Assembly (NCBI RefSeq): GCF_004786095.1
Contig: NZ_RHPJ01000002.1
Location: 620,001 to 684,000, forward strand
DNA length: 64,000 nt
Direction: 5' to 3'
From: Serinibacter arcticus
GTDB taxonomy: Bacteria > Actinomycetota > Actinomycetes > Actinomycetales > Beutenbergiaceae
Part shown: in pieces, positions 33,325 through 42,762 of the stretch
Layout: every line of letters starts with the position of its first letter
Numbering within the stretch: the stretch's first letter is position 1
Position numbers and translations under genes: made by a program
The notes under the pieces: model-generated
Seen by the model: only the letters and a program-made list of their open reading frames with translations
Told to the model about the DNA's origin: nothing
Database searches by the model: none

Positions 33325-35220
33325 TCAGGTGACGGGTCCGACGTCGCCGCGCCGCACGCTGTCGATCGTGAGGGCGGCGTTGACGAGCGCCAGGTGGCTG
33401 AGGGCCTGCGGGAGGTTGCCGACGTGCGCGCCGGTCGCCGGGTCGAGCATCTCGGCCATCACGCCGACGTCGTTCGGCACCTCGCGCACCAGCTGCTCCA
33501 TCAGCGCCTCGGCCTCCGCGAGCTGACCGCACAGCGCGCGGGCGGCGACCATCCAGAACGAGCAGGCGACGAACGTCTCCTCCTCCTGCGCCATCCCCGT
33601 GTAGCGGTGCAGGTGCGGACCCTCGCCGAGCTCCTCGGCCAGGGCGTCGAGCGTGCGCCTCATCCGGTCGCCGCGCTCGAAGCCGCTGATGGCGTGCAGC
33701 AGGATCGAGGCGTCCAGCTCGCCGCTGCCGGGGTAGAACTCGTAGGCGCCGAGAGTCTCCGACCACGCGTGCTCCTCGACCCAGGCCCGGATCGCGTCGG
33801 CCTCGTGCCGCCAGCGCTCGACGTCGCCGTCGATCTGCCCGACCTCGGCGAGGTGGGCGGCGTGCGTCAGCGCCTGCCAGCACCCGAGCTTGGAGGTGGT
33901 GTAGTGGCGGTCCTCCTCCAGCTCCCACATCCCGGCGTCGGGGCGGCGCCAGTCGTCGGCGGCCCTGTCGGCGACCGTGGTCAGGAGGCGGCCCGTCGGG
34001 GCGTCCAGCACGTTGCCGTTGTCGACGTAGACCTGCACGGTGCTGAACAGGTCGCCGTAGACGCCCAGCTGCAGCTGGTCGGTGGCGCGGTTGCCGGTGA
34101 CGACAGGCTGCGACCCGCGCCACCCGGGCACGTCGTAGGAGGTGACCTCCGATCCGGGAGCGCTGCCGTCGAGAGCGTGCAGCACGCCGAGCCGGTCGGT
34201 CTGCTCGCGCAGGATCCGCAGCAGCCAGGTGATCGAGGCGTGCGTCTCCTCCCGCACCCCGAGCTGGAACAGCGCTGTCAGCGAGAACGCCGTGTCGCGG
34301 ATCCACGAGTAGCGGTAGTCCCAGTTCTTCGACGTCGTCGCGGACTCCGGGAGCGACGTCGTCCCGGCGGCCGCGATCGCCCCGGTGGGGGCGTGGATGA
34401 GCTGCTTGAGCACGAGGGCGCTGCGCGCGACCTGGTCCGAGAACGGGCCGCGGTAGGTGAGCATCGTCGCCCACCGCTGCCAGGCCTCGACGGTCCGGTC
34501 GACCCCGGCGTCCACGTCGGCCGGATCGGGCAGGAACAGCGGTTCGTCGTTCGTGCTGACCACCCCGATGAGGTGGCGCGAGCCGGGGGAGGTGACGAAG
34601 TCGGCGGTGATGTCGCGACGCGTGATGTCGACGTCGGTCTCGTTCAGGGTGCGGACGGCGAGCGTGAGGCCGTCCACCCGCAGCACGGTGCCGTGCTGGG
34701 TGTCGCTGATCCACGGTGAGGCGGTGCGGAGCCGGGTACCGGGGGCGACCGTGCCGCGCAGGCGGACGCTGCCCGTGACGCCGTCGATCCGGCGGGCGAG
34801 CTCGCACCACGGCAGCCGGCCCGCGAGCCCGGTGTTGAGGGAGTCGGTCACGCGAACGGTGCCCGAGTCGGTCGTGTAGGTGGTCTCGAGCACGTTGGTG
34901 CCGGGCAGGTAGCGCCGGGACGTCAGGAACGGCTCCTCGGGTGCGAGGCCGAGCCGGCCACCCTCCTGCGCGTCGAGCAGCGCGGCGAACACGGGAACCG
35001 AGTCGAGGTCGGGCAGCGGCAGCCAGTCGATGTCGCCGTCGCGCGCGACGAGCGCGACCGTGCGGCCGTCGCCGATGGTGGCGTAGGTGCGAAGATCGGC
35101 ATACCCGTCGTCGTCCCGACCGTCGACCGGCGCGGGGTCCTCGCCCGTCGTGGCGTCCAGCGGAACGCTGCCGACGCGCCACGGCAGGGGGGTCGGGCTC
35201 GGGTCGTGCTGGGGCGACAT
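33325..35220 (-). CDS. GH15-family glycosidase (glucoamylase/trehalase-like)
   Basis: A 631-residue two-domain protein. An N-terminal beta-sandwich (YATIGDGRTVALVARDGDIDWL region) precedes the (alpha/alpha)6 barrel beginning KNWDYRYSWIRD, with the likely general acid E433 in GMWELEED. The C terminus ends with GNLPQALSHLALVNAA, as in actinobacterial GH15 proteins with trehalase or glucodextranase-like activity. There is no signal peptide, so an intracellular alpha-glucoside is the likely substrate. It heads an operon with SDR and hydrolase genes. Confidence 0.9.
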   Translation of the reverse strand: MSPQHDPSPTPLPWRVGSVPLDATTGEDPAPVDGRDDDGYADLRTYATIGDGRTVALVARDGDIDWLPLPDLDSVPVFAALLDAQEGGRLGLAPEEPFLTSRRYLPGTNVLETTYTTDSGTVRVTDSLNTGLAGRLPWCELARRIDGVTGSVRLRGTVAPGTRLRTASPWISDTQHGTVLRVDGLTLAVRTLNETDVDITRRDITADFVTSPGSRHLIGVVSTNDEPLFLPDPADVDAGVDRTVEAWQRWATMLTYRGPFSDQVARSALVLKQLIHAPTGAIAAAGTTSLPESATTSKNWDYRYSWIRDTAFSLTALFQLGVREETHASITWLLRILREQTDRLGVLHALDGSAPGSEVTSYDVPGWRGSQPVVTGNRATDQLQLGVYGDLFSTVQVYVDNGNVLDAPTGRLLTTVADRAADDWRRPDAGMWELEEDRHYTTSKLGCWQALTHAAHLAEVGQIDGDVERWRHEADAIRAWVEEHAWSETLGAYEFYPGSGELDASILLHAISGFERGDRMRRTLDALAEELGEGPHLHRYTGMAQEEETFVACSFWMVAARALCGQLAEAEALMEQLVREVPNDVGVMAEMLDPATGAHVGNLPQALSHLALVNAALTIDSVRRGDVGPVT

Positions 35221-35365
35221 GCGGGGTCCTCACGGATCGGATCGGTCGTCATCGATCGAACCACGGGGGTCGCGAGAACCGTCCGATCGGTTTCCGCCCC
35301 GACCGTTCGCCCGCCGGTCGCCCGGTGCTCGCCGGGGCGTCATCCTGGCGCCCTAGGTTCGCGCC

Positions 35366-37705
35366 GTGACCACCCACCCCCTCCCGCGCACCGCCGCCCG
35401 CCGCCGCGCCGCCCGTCCCGCCGCCGCCTGCGCCGGCATCGCCGCCGCCGGCGTCGCCGCCGCCCTCCTGGTCGCGGTGCCCGCCGCCGCCGATCCCACC
35501 GCCGTCGAGCCGATCCGGTTCTCCGCCCCCGGCGCCGCGCTCGACCTGACGCCGGTCGCCACCCACCTCGACGGCGCGTTCGAGGAGAGCGCCGCCGAGA
35601 TCGTGACGTTCCACGCCCCGACGCAGCAGGCGTTCGTCGTGAACGCGCGCGCCGGCGTCGTCGACGTGCTCTCGACCGCGACCGCCGGTGACCTGACGAA
35701 GGTCGCCACGCTCGACGCCACGGCCGTACCCGGCGTCGGGGCGGGTGCGGTGGCCAACTCGGTCGTCGTGCGCGCCGACGGACTCGTGGTCGTCGCCGTC
35801 GAGAACCCGGTCAAGACCGACGCGGGCTGGCTCGTGTTCTTCGACGCGACCGCGCACACCGCGCTGGGGTCGGTGCCGGTCGGCGCCCTGCCCGACATGG
35901 TGACGCTGACCCCCGACGGGACCGCCGCCGTCGTGGCGAACGAGGGCGAGCCCGCCGACGACTACTCGATCGACCCCGAGGGGTCGATCGCCGTCGTCGC
36001 GCTGCCCGCCACGCTCACGGCGCCCGCCGCGGCCGACGTCCGCACCGCGACGTTCCACGCCAACGAGGCCGACGGGACGCGCGAGCTCCCCGCCGGGGTG
36101 CGCGTGTTCGGCGAGCAGCCGCACGGCGCCGACCGCCCGGTCTCGCGCAACCTCGAGCCGGAGTACGTCACGGTCGCGGCCGACGGCCGAACGGCCTGGG
36201 TCTCGCTGCAGGAGGCCAACGCGCTCGCCGTCGTCGACCTCGAGGCGGCCGAGGTCACCGACCTCCTGCCGCTCGGCACGGTCGACCACTCGCAGGTCGG
36301 CTCCGGGATCGACCCGAGCGACCGCGACGGCCGCGTGGACGTGCGCACCGTCCCGGTGCACGGGCTGCCGATGCCCGACTCGATCGCCTCGTACAGCGCC
36401 GCGGGCGAGACCTACATCGTCACCGCCAACGAGGGTGACGCACGCGAGTGGGGCGACTACGTCGAGGCCGAGCGCGTGAAGGACCTCGGCAAGGGCGGAC
36501 TGGCGCCGATCTGCGCCGACAGCCCCGCAGCCGGCCTGCGCGGCGACGCCGACCTCGGTCGCCTCGAGGTCACGATCGCCTCCGGCCTGAACGCCGACGG
36601 CACCTGCTACGAGCAGCTGCACTCCTTCGGCACGCGCTCGATCTCGATCTACTCGGCCGACGGCGAGCGCGTGTTCGACTCCGGCCAGCTGTTCGAGGAC
36701 GTCGTGGCGCAGGCGATCCCCGAGTTCTTCAACTCGAACCACGCCACGAGCGACCTGGAGTCGCGCAGCGACGCCAAGGGCCCGGAGCCGGAGGGCGTCG
36801 CGCTCGGCCGGATCGACGGCCGCACCTACGCCTTCGTCGGGTTCGAGCGCGTCGGCGGCATCGCCGTCCTCGACGTCACCGTCCCGGCGGAGACCTCGTT
36901 CGTGACCTACATCAACAACCGCGACTTCTCCGTCTCCGCGGGCGACGCGATCGAGGACGGCGGCGACCCCGCGCGGGTGCTCGCCGCGGCGGGCGACCTC
37001 GGTCCCGAGGGCCTGGCGTTCATCCCCGCCGAGGGTTCGCCCACCGGCACCCCCGCGCTGCTCGTGGGCAACGAGGTCTCCGGCACGACGACGCTCTACG
37101 AGATCGACGCGGAGATCAGGTTCACCGACACGGCCGGCAACGACTTCGCCGAGGCGATCGACTGGCTCGCGCGCGAGCGCATCTCGACCGGGTGGGTGAC
37201 GGCCGACGGCACGCGCGAGTACCGCCCGCTGCTGCCCATCGCGCGCGACGCGATGGCGGCGTTCCTGTACCGCTGGGCCGGATCGCCCGCCGTCGAGCTG
37301 CCCGGCACCTCGCCGTTCGCGGACGTCTCGACCGACGACCAGTTCTACCGCGAGATCGTCTGGATGGAGCAGGAGGGCCTCGCGACGGGGTGGGCCGAGG
37401 CCGACGGCACCGCGACCTACCGCCCGCTGCAGCCGATCGCGCGCGACGCGATGGCCGCGTTCCTGCACCGCGCCGCCGGCTCGCCGACCGTCGGGCTGCC
37501 GGCGTCGTCGCCGTTCGTCGACGTCGAGCCGGGCGCCGCGTTCTACGACGCGATCGTGTGGATGCAGTCGACGGGCATCGCCACGGGGTGGGAGGGCAAC
37601 GACGGCCGCGACCTGTACCAGCCGCTGCAGCCCGTCGCCCGCGACGCGATGGCGGCGTTCCTGTGGCGGTTCGACCAGCGCCTCGGGTCGCCCGAGGTCG
37701 GCTGA
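35366..37705 (+). CDS. Secreted choice-of-anchor I protein with three SLH-like repeats
   Basis: A 779-residue protein. A twin-Arg-rich signal region is followed by a hydrophobic core ending AVPAAAD at about residue 42. A long choice-of-anchor I beta-propeller-like domain (about 45-575) includes [19 protein letters not shown] and [11 protein letters not shown]-like ([12 protein letters not shown]) segments. Three C-terminal repeats (about 585-775), each FxDxxxxxFxxAIxWM...GW...[16 protein letters not shown], resemble SLH modules that attach to wall polymer. The GTG lies 6 nt after TAGGTT (35354-35359), a leaderless arrangement. Relatives are sometimes annotated as alkaline phosphatase-like; enzymatic residues are not evident. 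Confidence 0.88.
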   Translation: MTTHPLPRTAARRRAARPAAACAGIAAAGVAAALLVAVPAAADPTAVEPIRFSAPGAALDLTPVATHLDGAFEESAAEIVTFHAPTQQAFVVNARAGVVDVLSTATAGDLTKVATLDATAVPGVGAGAVANSVVVRADGLVVVAVENPVKTDAGWLVFFDATAHTALGSVPVGALPDMVTLTPDGTAAVVANEGEPADDYSIDPEGSIAVVALPATLTAPAAADVRTATFHANEADGTRELPAGVRVFGEQPHGADRPVSRNLEPEYVTVAADGRTAWVSLQEANALAVVDLEAAEVTDLLPLGTVDHSQVGSGIDPSDRDGRVDVRTVPVHGLPMPDSIASYSAAGETYIVTANEGDAREWGDYVEAERVKDLGKGGLAPICADSPAAGLRGDADLGRLEVTIASGLNADGTCYEQLHSFGTRSISIYSADGERVFDSGQLFEDVVAQAIPEFFNSNHATSDLESRSDAKGPEPEGVALGRIDGRTYAFVGFERVGGIAVLDVTVPAETSFVTYINNRDFSVSAGDAIEDGGDPARVLAAAGDLGPEGLAFIPAEGSPTGTPALLVGNEVSGTTTLYEIDAEIRFTDTAGNDFAEAIDWLARERISTGWVTADGTREYRPLLPIARDAMAAFLYRWAGSPAVELPGTSPFADVSTDDQFYREIVWMEQEGLATGWAEADGTATYRPLQPIARDAMAAFLHRAAGSPTVGLPASSPFVDVEPGAAFYDAIVWMQSTGIATGWEGNDGRDLYQPLQPVARDAMAAFLWRFDQRLGSPEVG

Positions 37706-37735
37706 CGCCGGAGGACCCGCCCCACCCCGTCCCGC

Positions 37736-37806
37736 GAGAGCGACCCGTCCGCGCCGAGAGCGACCTCGTCGAGGTCGTTCCGGACGCGGGCGGGTCGCTC
37801 TCGGCG
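37736..37806 (+). terminator. Nested hairpins after the SLH protein
   Basis: CGCCGAGAGCGAC (37752-37764) pairs perfectly with GTCGCTCTCGGCG (37794-37806). An upstream GAGAGCGACCCGTCCGCG copy can pair with the same right arm with one mismatch, giving two mutually exclusive hairpins. Confidence 0.6.
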
Positions 37807-37878
37807 TCGGAAGGGCCGCGGCGCTGCGGCGCTGCGGCGCGGCGGCATTGCTGCGGCTGCGCTGCGTAGGGTCGGGGG

Positions 37879-39354
37879 ATGGAGACAGCCCTGGAGATCG
37901 CCGCCGCCGTCCGCCGCGGTGAGGTCGGCGCCGTCGAGGTGACGACGGCCGCGCTCGAGCGTGCGGCGCGGCGGGGACCCGCGGTCGGGGCGTTCGTCGA
38001 GCTGACGCCGGAGCTCGCGCTCGCGCAGGCGCGCGAGGTCGATGCGGCCGTCGCGCGGGGCGAGGGCGGCGACGGCATCACGGGGCTCGAGCTCGCCGGG
38101 GTGCCGATCCCGGTCAAGGACCTCAACCAGGTCGCGGGGGTGCCGCTGCGCGCGGGGTCGCGCGTGCTCGCCGCGCAGCCGATCGTCCCGGAGGTCGACG
38201 ACGGCACCGTGGTCCGGCTGCGCGAGGCGGGCTCGACGATGATCGGCAAGACGGCGACGCCGGAGTTCGGTTTCCCGCCGTACACCGAACCGCGCACGGG
38301 GCCGGACGGCTCGATCGTCGCGGCGCGCACGCCGTGGGACCTGCGCCGTGGGGCCGGCGGTTCCAGCGGTGGCGCCGCGGCCGCCGTCGCCGCCGGGATC
38401 GTGCCGCTCGCGCACGCGTCCGACGGCGGCGGGTCCATCCGCATCCCGGCCGCGAGCTGCGGGATCGTCGGGTTCAAGCCGTCGCGCGGACTGGTCAGCA
38501 CGGGTCCGTGGGGTGTGGACGGGAACGGGCTCGCGACGCAGGGCGTCGTCTCGCGCACCGTGCTGGACACGGCGCTCGCGCTGGACGTGCTGGGCCGGGG
38601 GTGGCCGGGCGACGGGCCGCGGCCCGGCCGGTCGGGGGCGCCGCGTGCGTCCGGCGGCCTGCTCGCGGCGGCGCTGGACGGCGACGACGACGGGGCCGTG
38701 CGCGGGCTGCGCGTCGGCATCCTGACCGCCCCCGTGGTGGCGGGCGACGCCGTCGTGCACCCCGAGGCGGTGGCGGCGGCCGAGCGGGCGGTGCGGACGC
38801 TGGAGGCGGGCGGCGCCGTCGTCGGGACGGCGCCGGTGCCGTTCACGCCGCAGGAGTGGCTGGCGTTCATGCCGCTGTGGTCGGTCGGGGCGCTGACGCT
38901 GCCCGTGCCGGACGAGGCCGAGGAGCTGCTCGAGCCCCTGACGCGCTGGCTGCGCGAGGTCGGGCGGTCGGTGTCGGGGGCGGACTACGCGCGCGCCGTG
39001 GCGGATGCGCAGCGGGTGGCGCGGCAGGTGGCGACGGCGTGGGACGCGTTCGACGTCGTGGTGACGCCGTCGCTGGCCGGACCGCCGGCGCCGGTGGGCT
39101 CGATCAGGAACGACGCCGACCCCGCGCGCGACTTCGAGGACCAGAAGCGCTTCACGCCGTGGACGTCGATCGCGAACATCGCGGGGCTGCCGTCGGTGTC
39201 GCTGCCGGTGCACCGCGCGGTCCTCGACGACGTCGAGCTGCCGTTCGGCGCGATGCTGACCGGACGACTCGGGCAGGACGGCGCGCTGCTCGCGACCGCG
39301 CGCCACCTGGAGCTGGCCGACCCGTGGCCCGCTCCGCCGTCGCCCACGCCGTGA
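37879..39354 (+). CDS. Amidase-signature family hydrolase
   Basis: A 491-residue amidase. The catalytic triad of the family is visible as K80 in PVKD, a cis-Ser in GGSSGG (160-165), and nucleophile S186 in DGGGSIRIP. The Gly/Ser-rich signature and the C-terminal [19 protein letters not shown] block are complete. It hydrolyses an amide of unknown substrate, probably cytoplasmic. The ATG lies 6 nt after TAGGGT (37867-37872), a leaderless arrangement. The downstream unknown gene begins 22 bp after its stop. Confidence 0.92.
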   Translation: METALEIAAAVRRGEVGAVEVTTAALERAARRGPAVGAFVELTPELALAQAREVDAAVARGEGGDGITGLELAGVPIPVKDLNQVAGVPLRAGSRVLAAQPIVPEVDDGTVVRLREAGSTMIGKTATPEFGFPPYTEPRTGPDGSIVAARTPWDLRRGAGGSSGGAAAAVAAGIVPLAHASDGGGSIRIPAASCGIVGFKPSRGLVSTGPWGVDGNGLATQGVVSRTVLDTALALDVLGRGWPGDGPRPGRSGAPRASGGLLAAALDGDDDGAVRGLRVGILTAPVVAGDAVVHPEAVAAAERAVRTLEAGGAVVGTAPVPFTPQEWLAFMPLWSVGALTLPVPDEAEELLEPLTRWLREVGRSVSGADYARAVADAQRVARQVATAWDAFDVVVTPSLAGPPAPVGSIRNDADPARDFEDQKRFTPWTSIANIAGLPSVSLPVHRAVLDDVELPFGAMLTGRLGQDGALLATARHLELADPWPAPPSPTP

Positions 39355-39376
39355 TCGCGCGGGGGAGAATGGACCC

Positions 39377-39874
39377 ATGGACATCCCCGTGACCGATCGG
39401 CTGCTGCACGCGCACGGTTTCGCGACCGACACCCCCGACCACCTGCGGGCGCTGACGGGGGACGACGCCGTGGCGCGCGAGGCCGCCGTCGAGCACCTCG
39501 CCGGCGCCGTGATCCACGAGGGCACGCCGTGGCCCGCGACCGGACCGGTCGCCGCCTACGTCGCCGATCTCGTCAGGGCTCGGGCGACCGAGGACGCCGT
39601 CCACGAGGCGCTCGTGGACTTCCTCGCGGAGGTCGAGGAGGCCATCGAGATCGCGGAGGACGACGGCGGGGAGGCCCAGCAGCGCGCCGACCTGGCCGAG
39701 CTCGGGCGGGACCTCGAGGCCGAGCTCGCGCTCGTGCACACGACGAAGGACCTCGATCTGCAGTTCGTGGACGAGGAGTTCGCGGACCTCGTGCTGACGC
39801 ACGCCTACCTCGGTGTGCTCGCCGTGGCCCCCGCCGTGCGCGAGGCGCTCGCGACGGCGTCCGACGACGCCTGA
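39377..39874 (+). CDS. Unknown acidic alpha-helical protein
   Basis: A 165-residue, strongly acidic, probably all-helical soluble protein without signal peptide. Regions such as VHEALVDFLAEVEEAIEIAED and QFVDEEFADLVLTHAYLG look like stacked helices. No family was recognised; a HEAT-like immunity or regulatory role would be a guess. It lies 22 bp downstream of the amidase and may be co-transcribed, although GAGAAT 6 nt before the ATG could be a weak separate -10. Three 21-bp tandem repeats follow the stop. Confidence 0.6.
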   Translation: MDIPVTDRLLHAHGFATDTPDHLRALTGDDAVAREAAVEHLAGAVIHEGTPWPATGPVAAYVADLVRARATEDAVHEALVDFLAEVEEAIEIAEDDGGEAQQRADLAELGRDLEAELALVHTTKDLDLQFVDEEFADLVLTHAYLGVLAVAPAVREALATASDDA

Positions 39875-39883
39875 GGTCGCCCC

Positions 39884-39943
39884 GAAAGTGCCTCGCGAAC
39901 GCCCGAAACTGCCTCGCGAACGCCCGGAAGTGCCTCGCGAGTC
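39884..39943. repeat. 21-bp tandem repeats (three copies)
   Basis: Units at 39884-39904, 39905-39925 and 39926-39943 (last one shortened) share the core TGCCTCGCGAACGCCCGAA, with one or two changes. They fill the gap between convergent genes, and the last unit reaches the stop codon of the leftward gene. Confidence 0.85.
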
Positions 39944-40400
39944 AGAGGCGGAGCAGGGCGAGCTCGACCCGTTCGGTGACGTAGTCGACCAGCCGGACCG
40001 GCTGCGCCCCCGCGCTCCAGGTGAACCAGACCTCGCCGTCGCGCTCGGCCAGGGGCGGGGTGCCGACGACGGCGGCGCGCCAGTCCAGGTGGACCACCCG
40101 ACCGTCGGGGATCCCGCCCCGGCGCGCCTGCGTGCGCAGGTCGGCGCGGTGGCGGGCGGAGTCGGCGGTGTAGCCGCGCGTGGTCTCCCGCTCGGTGCGC
40201 ACGACCTCGCCGGGGAGCGCGAGACCGCCGTCGGTCAGCAGGAGCAGCGCCCCCAGGCGCCACGCCTCACCGACCTGGATGACGCGGTCGCCGCGCCCCA
40301 CGCCGAGCACGCGGCGCGGGGTGCGGCGCAGGCCCAGGACCTCACCGGGGACGCCGCCCGCGCGGAGGCGGGCGACGGCGTCGAGAACCAGGTCCTTCAC
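39942..40400 (-). CDS. Unknown basic protein
   Basis: A 152-residue soluble protein. The N-terminal part (LVLDAVARLRAGGVPGEVLGL) looks helical; the rest alternates short strands and Arg-rich segments, for example RGDRVIQVGEAWRLGALLL and DGEVWFTWSAGAQPVRLVDYV. No family was recognised. The start is GTG at 40400 with little upstream signal. It lies downstream of the sortase gene (55-bp gap, same strand). The protein-like composition supports a gene, but function is open. Confidence 0.6.
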   Translation of the reverse strand: MKDLVLDAVARLRAGGVPGEVLGLRRTPRRVLGVGRGDRVIQVGEAWRLGALLLLTDGGLALPGEVVRTERETTRGYTADSARHRADLRTQARRGGIPDGRVVHLDWRAAVVGTPPLAERDGEVWFTWSAGAQPVRLVDYVTERVELALLRL

Positions 40401-40455
40401 CCTCGCATCGTCGCACGACCACCTGGGCCGGGGCGGGTCAGGTGGTCGGCCCGGC

Positions 40456-41223
40456 TCAGGCGGTCACGGCCCGCGCGAACACCACGCGGTTCTGGTCGTG
40501 CCGCTGCGAGCTCGTGTCGAACTCTCCCGTGCACGTGATGAGCCGGAGCTCGTCGGTGGGAAGGGCGCCGAAGACCTCGCCGGTGGGGTAGTCGTCCTTG
40601 AAGAAGTTCTCGACCCGGTAGACCTCGTAGGCGTGCACGACGCCGTCGACGTCGGTCACCTCGGCGCGGTCTCCGACCTCCAGCTCGGTCAGGCGGAAGA
40701 ACACCGCGGGTCCGGTGGGGGAGTCGACGTGGCCCGCGATCACGGTCGGGCCGCGGCCGCCGGGGCGGCCCCCGCCCGAGAACCAGCCGACGCGGTCCCA
40801 GTCGTTGGGGACCTGCATCGTGCCGTCGTCCTTGATGCCGAGGCTCATCATGTCCTCGCTCACCTCGATGTCGGGGATCGAGAGGAACGCGGGGTCGACG
40901 CCGACGCCGAGCGAGGGGGCGGGCTCGGGCTGCGGTGTCACGGGCTCGGCGGGCGCCGGCTCCGCCTCCGGGGCGGTCGCCGTCGCCTGCTCCGGGGTGG
41001 GGGTGGTGCTGGCGTCCGCCTTGGTCGCGGCCGGAGACGGCTGCGCGGCGGGCGGGGTGGCGTCCTTCAGCGTCGGGTCCTGACCCGAGCACCCCGCCAG
41101 GAGCGCCGCCGTCAGGAGCGCGGCGACGCCGGCGAGCACCGGTCGGGCCGCGCGGGCGGGTGAACCCGCACGGCCCCGGCGCGCCGCCCCCGCGAGGGGA
41201 GCGACGCGACGGGCCGTGGTCAT
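40456..41223 (-). CDS. Class F sortase with lipoprotein-type N terminus
   Basis: A 255-residue transpeptidase. An Ala/Arg-rich start leads to a hydrophobic segment ending in the lipobox LLAGC (Cys45), then a long Pro/Ala/Thr/Glu linker (about 50-103) and the sortase barrel. Catalytic residues are H165 (IAGHVDS), C231 (LITCTGEFD) and R246 (QNRVVF). Class F enzymes are typical of actinobacteria. The ATG overlaps the stop of the CHRD gene (ATGA, 41223-41220), so the CHRD protein is its probable substrate or partner. The lipobox could tether it to the membrane instead of a plain helix. Confidence 0.9.
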   Translation of the reverse strand: MTTARRVAPLAGAARRGRAGSPARAARPVLAGVAALLTAALLAGCSGQDPTLKDATPPAAQPSPAATKADASTTPTPEQATATAPEAEPAPAEPVTPQPEPAPSLGVGVDPAFLSIPDIEVSEDMMSLGIKDDGTMQVPNDWDRVGWFSGGGRPGGRGPTVIAGHVDSPTGPAVFFRLTELEVGDRAEVTDVDGVVHAYEVYRVENFFKDDYPTGEVFGALPTDELRLITCTGEFDTSSQRHDQNRVVFARAVTA

Positions 41224-41936
41224 GCCCGGTTCTGGCGGACGCGGTAGGCGCCGAAGCCCGCCGCTCCCGCGGCCACGAGCACGCCCGCGCCCACGAACGG
41301 GAGCATCGAGGTGCCCTGGTCGGCGGTGCCGCCGCCGCCGGTCTCGAGGCCGCCCAGCGGGACCTGCGAGAGCTGGCCGCGCACGACGCCGGCCGCGTAG
41401 TTCACGGTGTGCGAGTCGCCCGTGAAGCCGGCCGGGTTCGCCTCGATCTGGGCGAGCGTGAAGCCCTCGCCGGTGTCCGCGCCGGCCGGGGAGGTGATCC
41501 CGGTGGTGAACGGGCCCTGGAGGCAGCCGGAGCTGGTCCGCGGTCCGTCGCCGACCGGGGCGGGGTTCGGGAAGGAGATGCGCGGCGGTCCGGGCTGGCC
41601 GACGGCCGCCTCGTGGATGTGGGTGGCCGTCTTCGCGGGGCTCTGGTAGTCGCCCGTGACGCCCTCGAGGGTGATGTCGTAGCAGATGATCTCGAGGTCG
41701 GAGTTGATGCGGAAGGTGAACTCACCCATGGCGCCGGGCTCGCCCGGCGTGGCGACGCCGTCGTTGTTGATGACGGCCTCGGGCGTGGCCCAGACCGTGA
41801 AGGCGCTCGTGAAGGTGTCGGGCTCGGCGACCTCGGTGTCGGCGCTGGCGGGGCCGGCGACGAGCATCAGGCTGAGGGCTCCGACACCGGCGACGCCGGT
41901 CAGGAGCGTGCGGCGGCGGGACGTGTGCTGGGTCAT
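41220..41936 (-). CDS. CHRD-domain secreted surface protein with C-terminal membrane anchor
   Basis: A 238-residue protein. A signal peptide with an Arg-rich start ends near GPASAD (about 33). The CHRD-like domain includes ATHIHEAAVGQPGPPRI and, near the end, GVVRGQL. Two Cys (ICYDITLEG and SGCLQG) could form a disulfide. The C terminus has Gly-rich spacer, LPFVG, a hydrophobic helix and RVRQNRA, like a sorting signal in which LPxTG is altered. GAGAGG precedes the ATG. It is first in an operon with the class F sortase and divergent from an ECF sigma gene, with mirrored promoters between. Confidence 0.85.
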   Translation of the reverse strand: MTQHTSRRRTLLTGVAGVGALSLMLVAGPASADTEVAEPDTFTSAFTVWATPEAVINNDGVATPGEPGAMGEFTFRINSDLEIICYDITLEGVTGDYQSPAKTATHIHEAAVGQPGPPRISFPNPAPVGDGPRTSSGCLQGPFTTGITSPAGADTGEGFTLAQIEANPAGFTGDSHTVNYAAGVVRGQLSQVPLGGLETGGGGTADQGTSMLPFVGAGVLVAAGAAGFGAYRVRQNRA

Positions 41937-41990
41937 GGCTCGTACCTCTCGTGGTGGGGAGGGCGGCGGTGCGCCTCGATCACCAGGTGT

Positions 41991-42017
41991 TACCGCCGTC
42001 ACAGGCGGTGCGTTCAC
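41991..42017 (-). promoter_or_regulatory. Putative ECF-type promoter for the CHRD/sortase operon
   Basis: On the minus strand GTGAACGC (42017-42010) is followed after 15 nt by GGTA (41994-41991). The same GTGAACGC-N15-SGTA layout faces the other way at 42040-42066. The predicted mRNA leader is about 50 nt. Confidence 0.55.
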
Positions 42018-42039
42018 GCGATCACGAAAGAATTTTTCG

Positions 42040-42066
42040 GTGAACGCGACGGGCCCGTGGCGCGTA
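42040..42066 (+). promoter_or_regulatory. Putative ECF-type promoter for the sigma/anti-sigma operon
   Basis: GTGAACGC (42040-42047), 15 nt, then CGTA (42063-42066). It mirrors the element at 42017-41991, the two -35-like sites being separated by 22 bp of locally AT-rich DNA. This suggests autoregulation by the encoded sigma factor. Confidence 0.55.
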
Positions 42067-42123
42067 CTTCTTTGCAGACGCCGTGGGAAGGTCGCGGCCC
42101 GGACCAGGGTGGGGAGGCGCGCT

Positions 42124-42762
42124 GTGCTTACGATGACGCGTCCGGGTTCGGGAGCACCGAGTGGGAGCGTGGTCACGCTGGCAGGTCTGCGCGCCGTTCC
42201 CCACGCGCCCGACGACGACGGTGACGACCGCCTCGACGCCGCTGCCGACGTCGCTCCCCGCCACCCGATCGCCTTCGACGTCGCCGACGCCTACGACAGC
42301 CACGCCCGCGAGATCTTCGGCTTCGCCCTCAACGCCGTGCGTGATCGCGGCACCGCCGAGGACTGCGTGCAGGAGACGTTCGTGCGCGCGTGGCGGGCGC
42401 GCGACCGGTTCGACGTCACGCGCGGCGGGGTGCGGACCTGGCTGTTCGCCATTGCGCGCAACGTCGTCAAGGACAGCTACCGCCGCGGGGAGCGGATCCC
42501 GGAACCGGTCGACGACGGCTCGTTCCCCGAGGTTGCGGGCGCCGGCCCGACCGATCCGGTGGAACGTCTCGCGATGACCCAGGCGCTCGCGACGCTGAGC
42601 GAGGAGCACCGCGAGGCGGTGGTCGCTGTCCACCTCGTGGGGGTGGGCTACCCGGAGCTGTCGGAGCGCCTGGGTGTGCCAGTCGCGACCCTGCGCACCC
42701 GCACCTTCTACGGACTGAGAGCACTGCGGCGCCACCTGGAGCAGCAGGAGGGGACGAGATGA
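42124..42762 (+). CDS. ECF (group IV) RNA polymerase sigma factor
   Basis: A 212-residue sigma-70 family protein with regions 2 and 4 only. Region 2 contains EIFGFALNAVRDRGTAEDCVQETFVRAWRARDRF (DCVQETF being diagnostic) and TWLFAIARNVVKDSYRR. Region 4 contains LSEEHREAVVAVHLVGVGYPELSERLGVPVATLRTR. GTG at 42124 was chosen for GGGGAGG 6 nt upstream; an ATG at 42133 is possible. The stop overlaps the anti-sigma start (ATGA). It probably drives its own operon and the divergent CHRD/sortase operon. Confidence 0.92.
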   Translation: MLTMTRPGSGAPSGSVVTLAGLRAVPHAPDDDGDDRLDAAADVAPRHPIAFDVADAYDSHAREIFGFALNAVRDRGTAEDCVQETFVRAWRARDRFDVTRGGVRTWLFAIARNVVKDSYRRGERIPEPVDDGSFPEVAGAGPTDPVERLAMTQALATLSEEHREAVVAVHLVGVGYPELSERLGVPVATLRTRTFYGLRALRRHLEQQEGTR

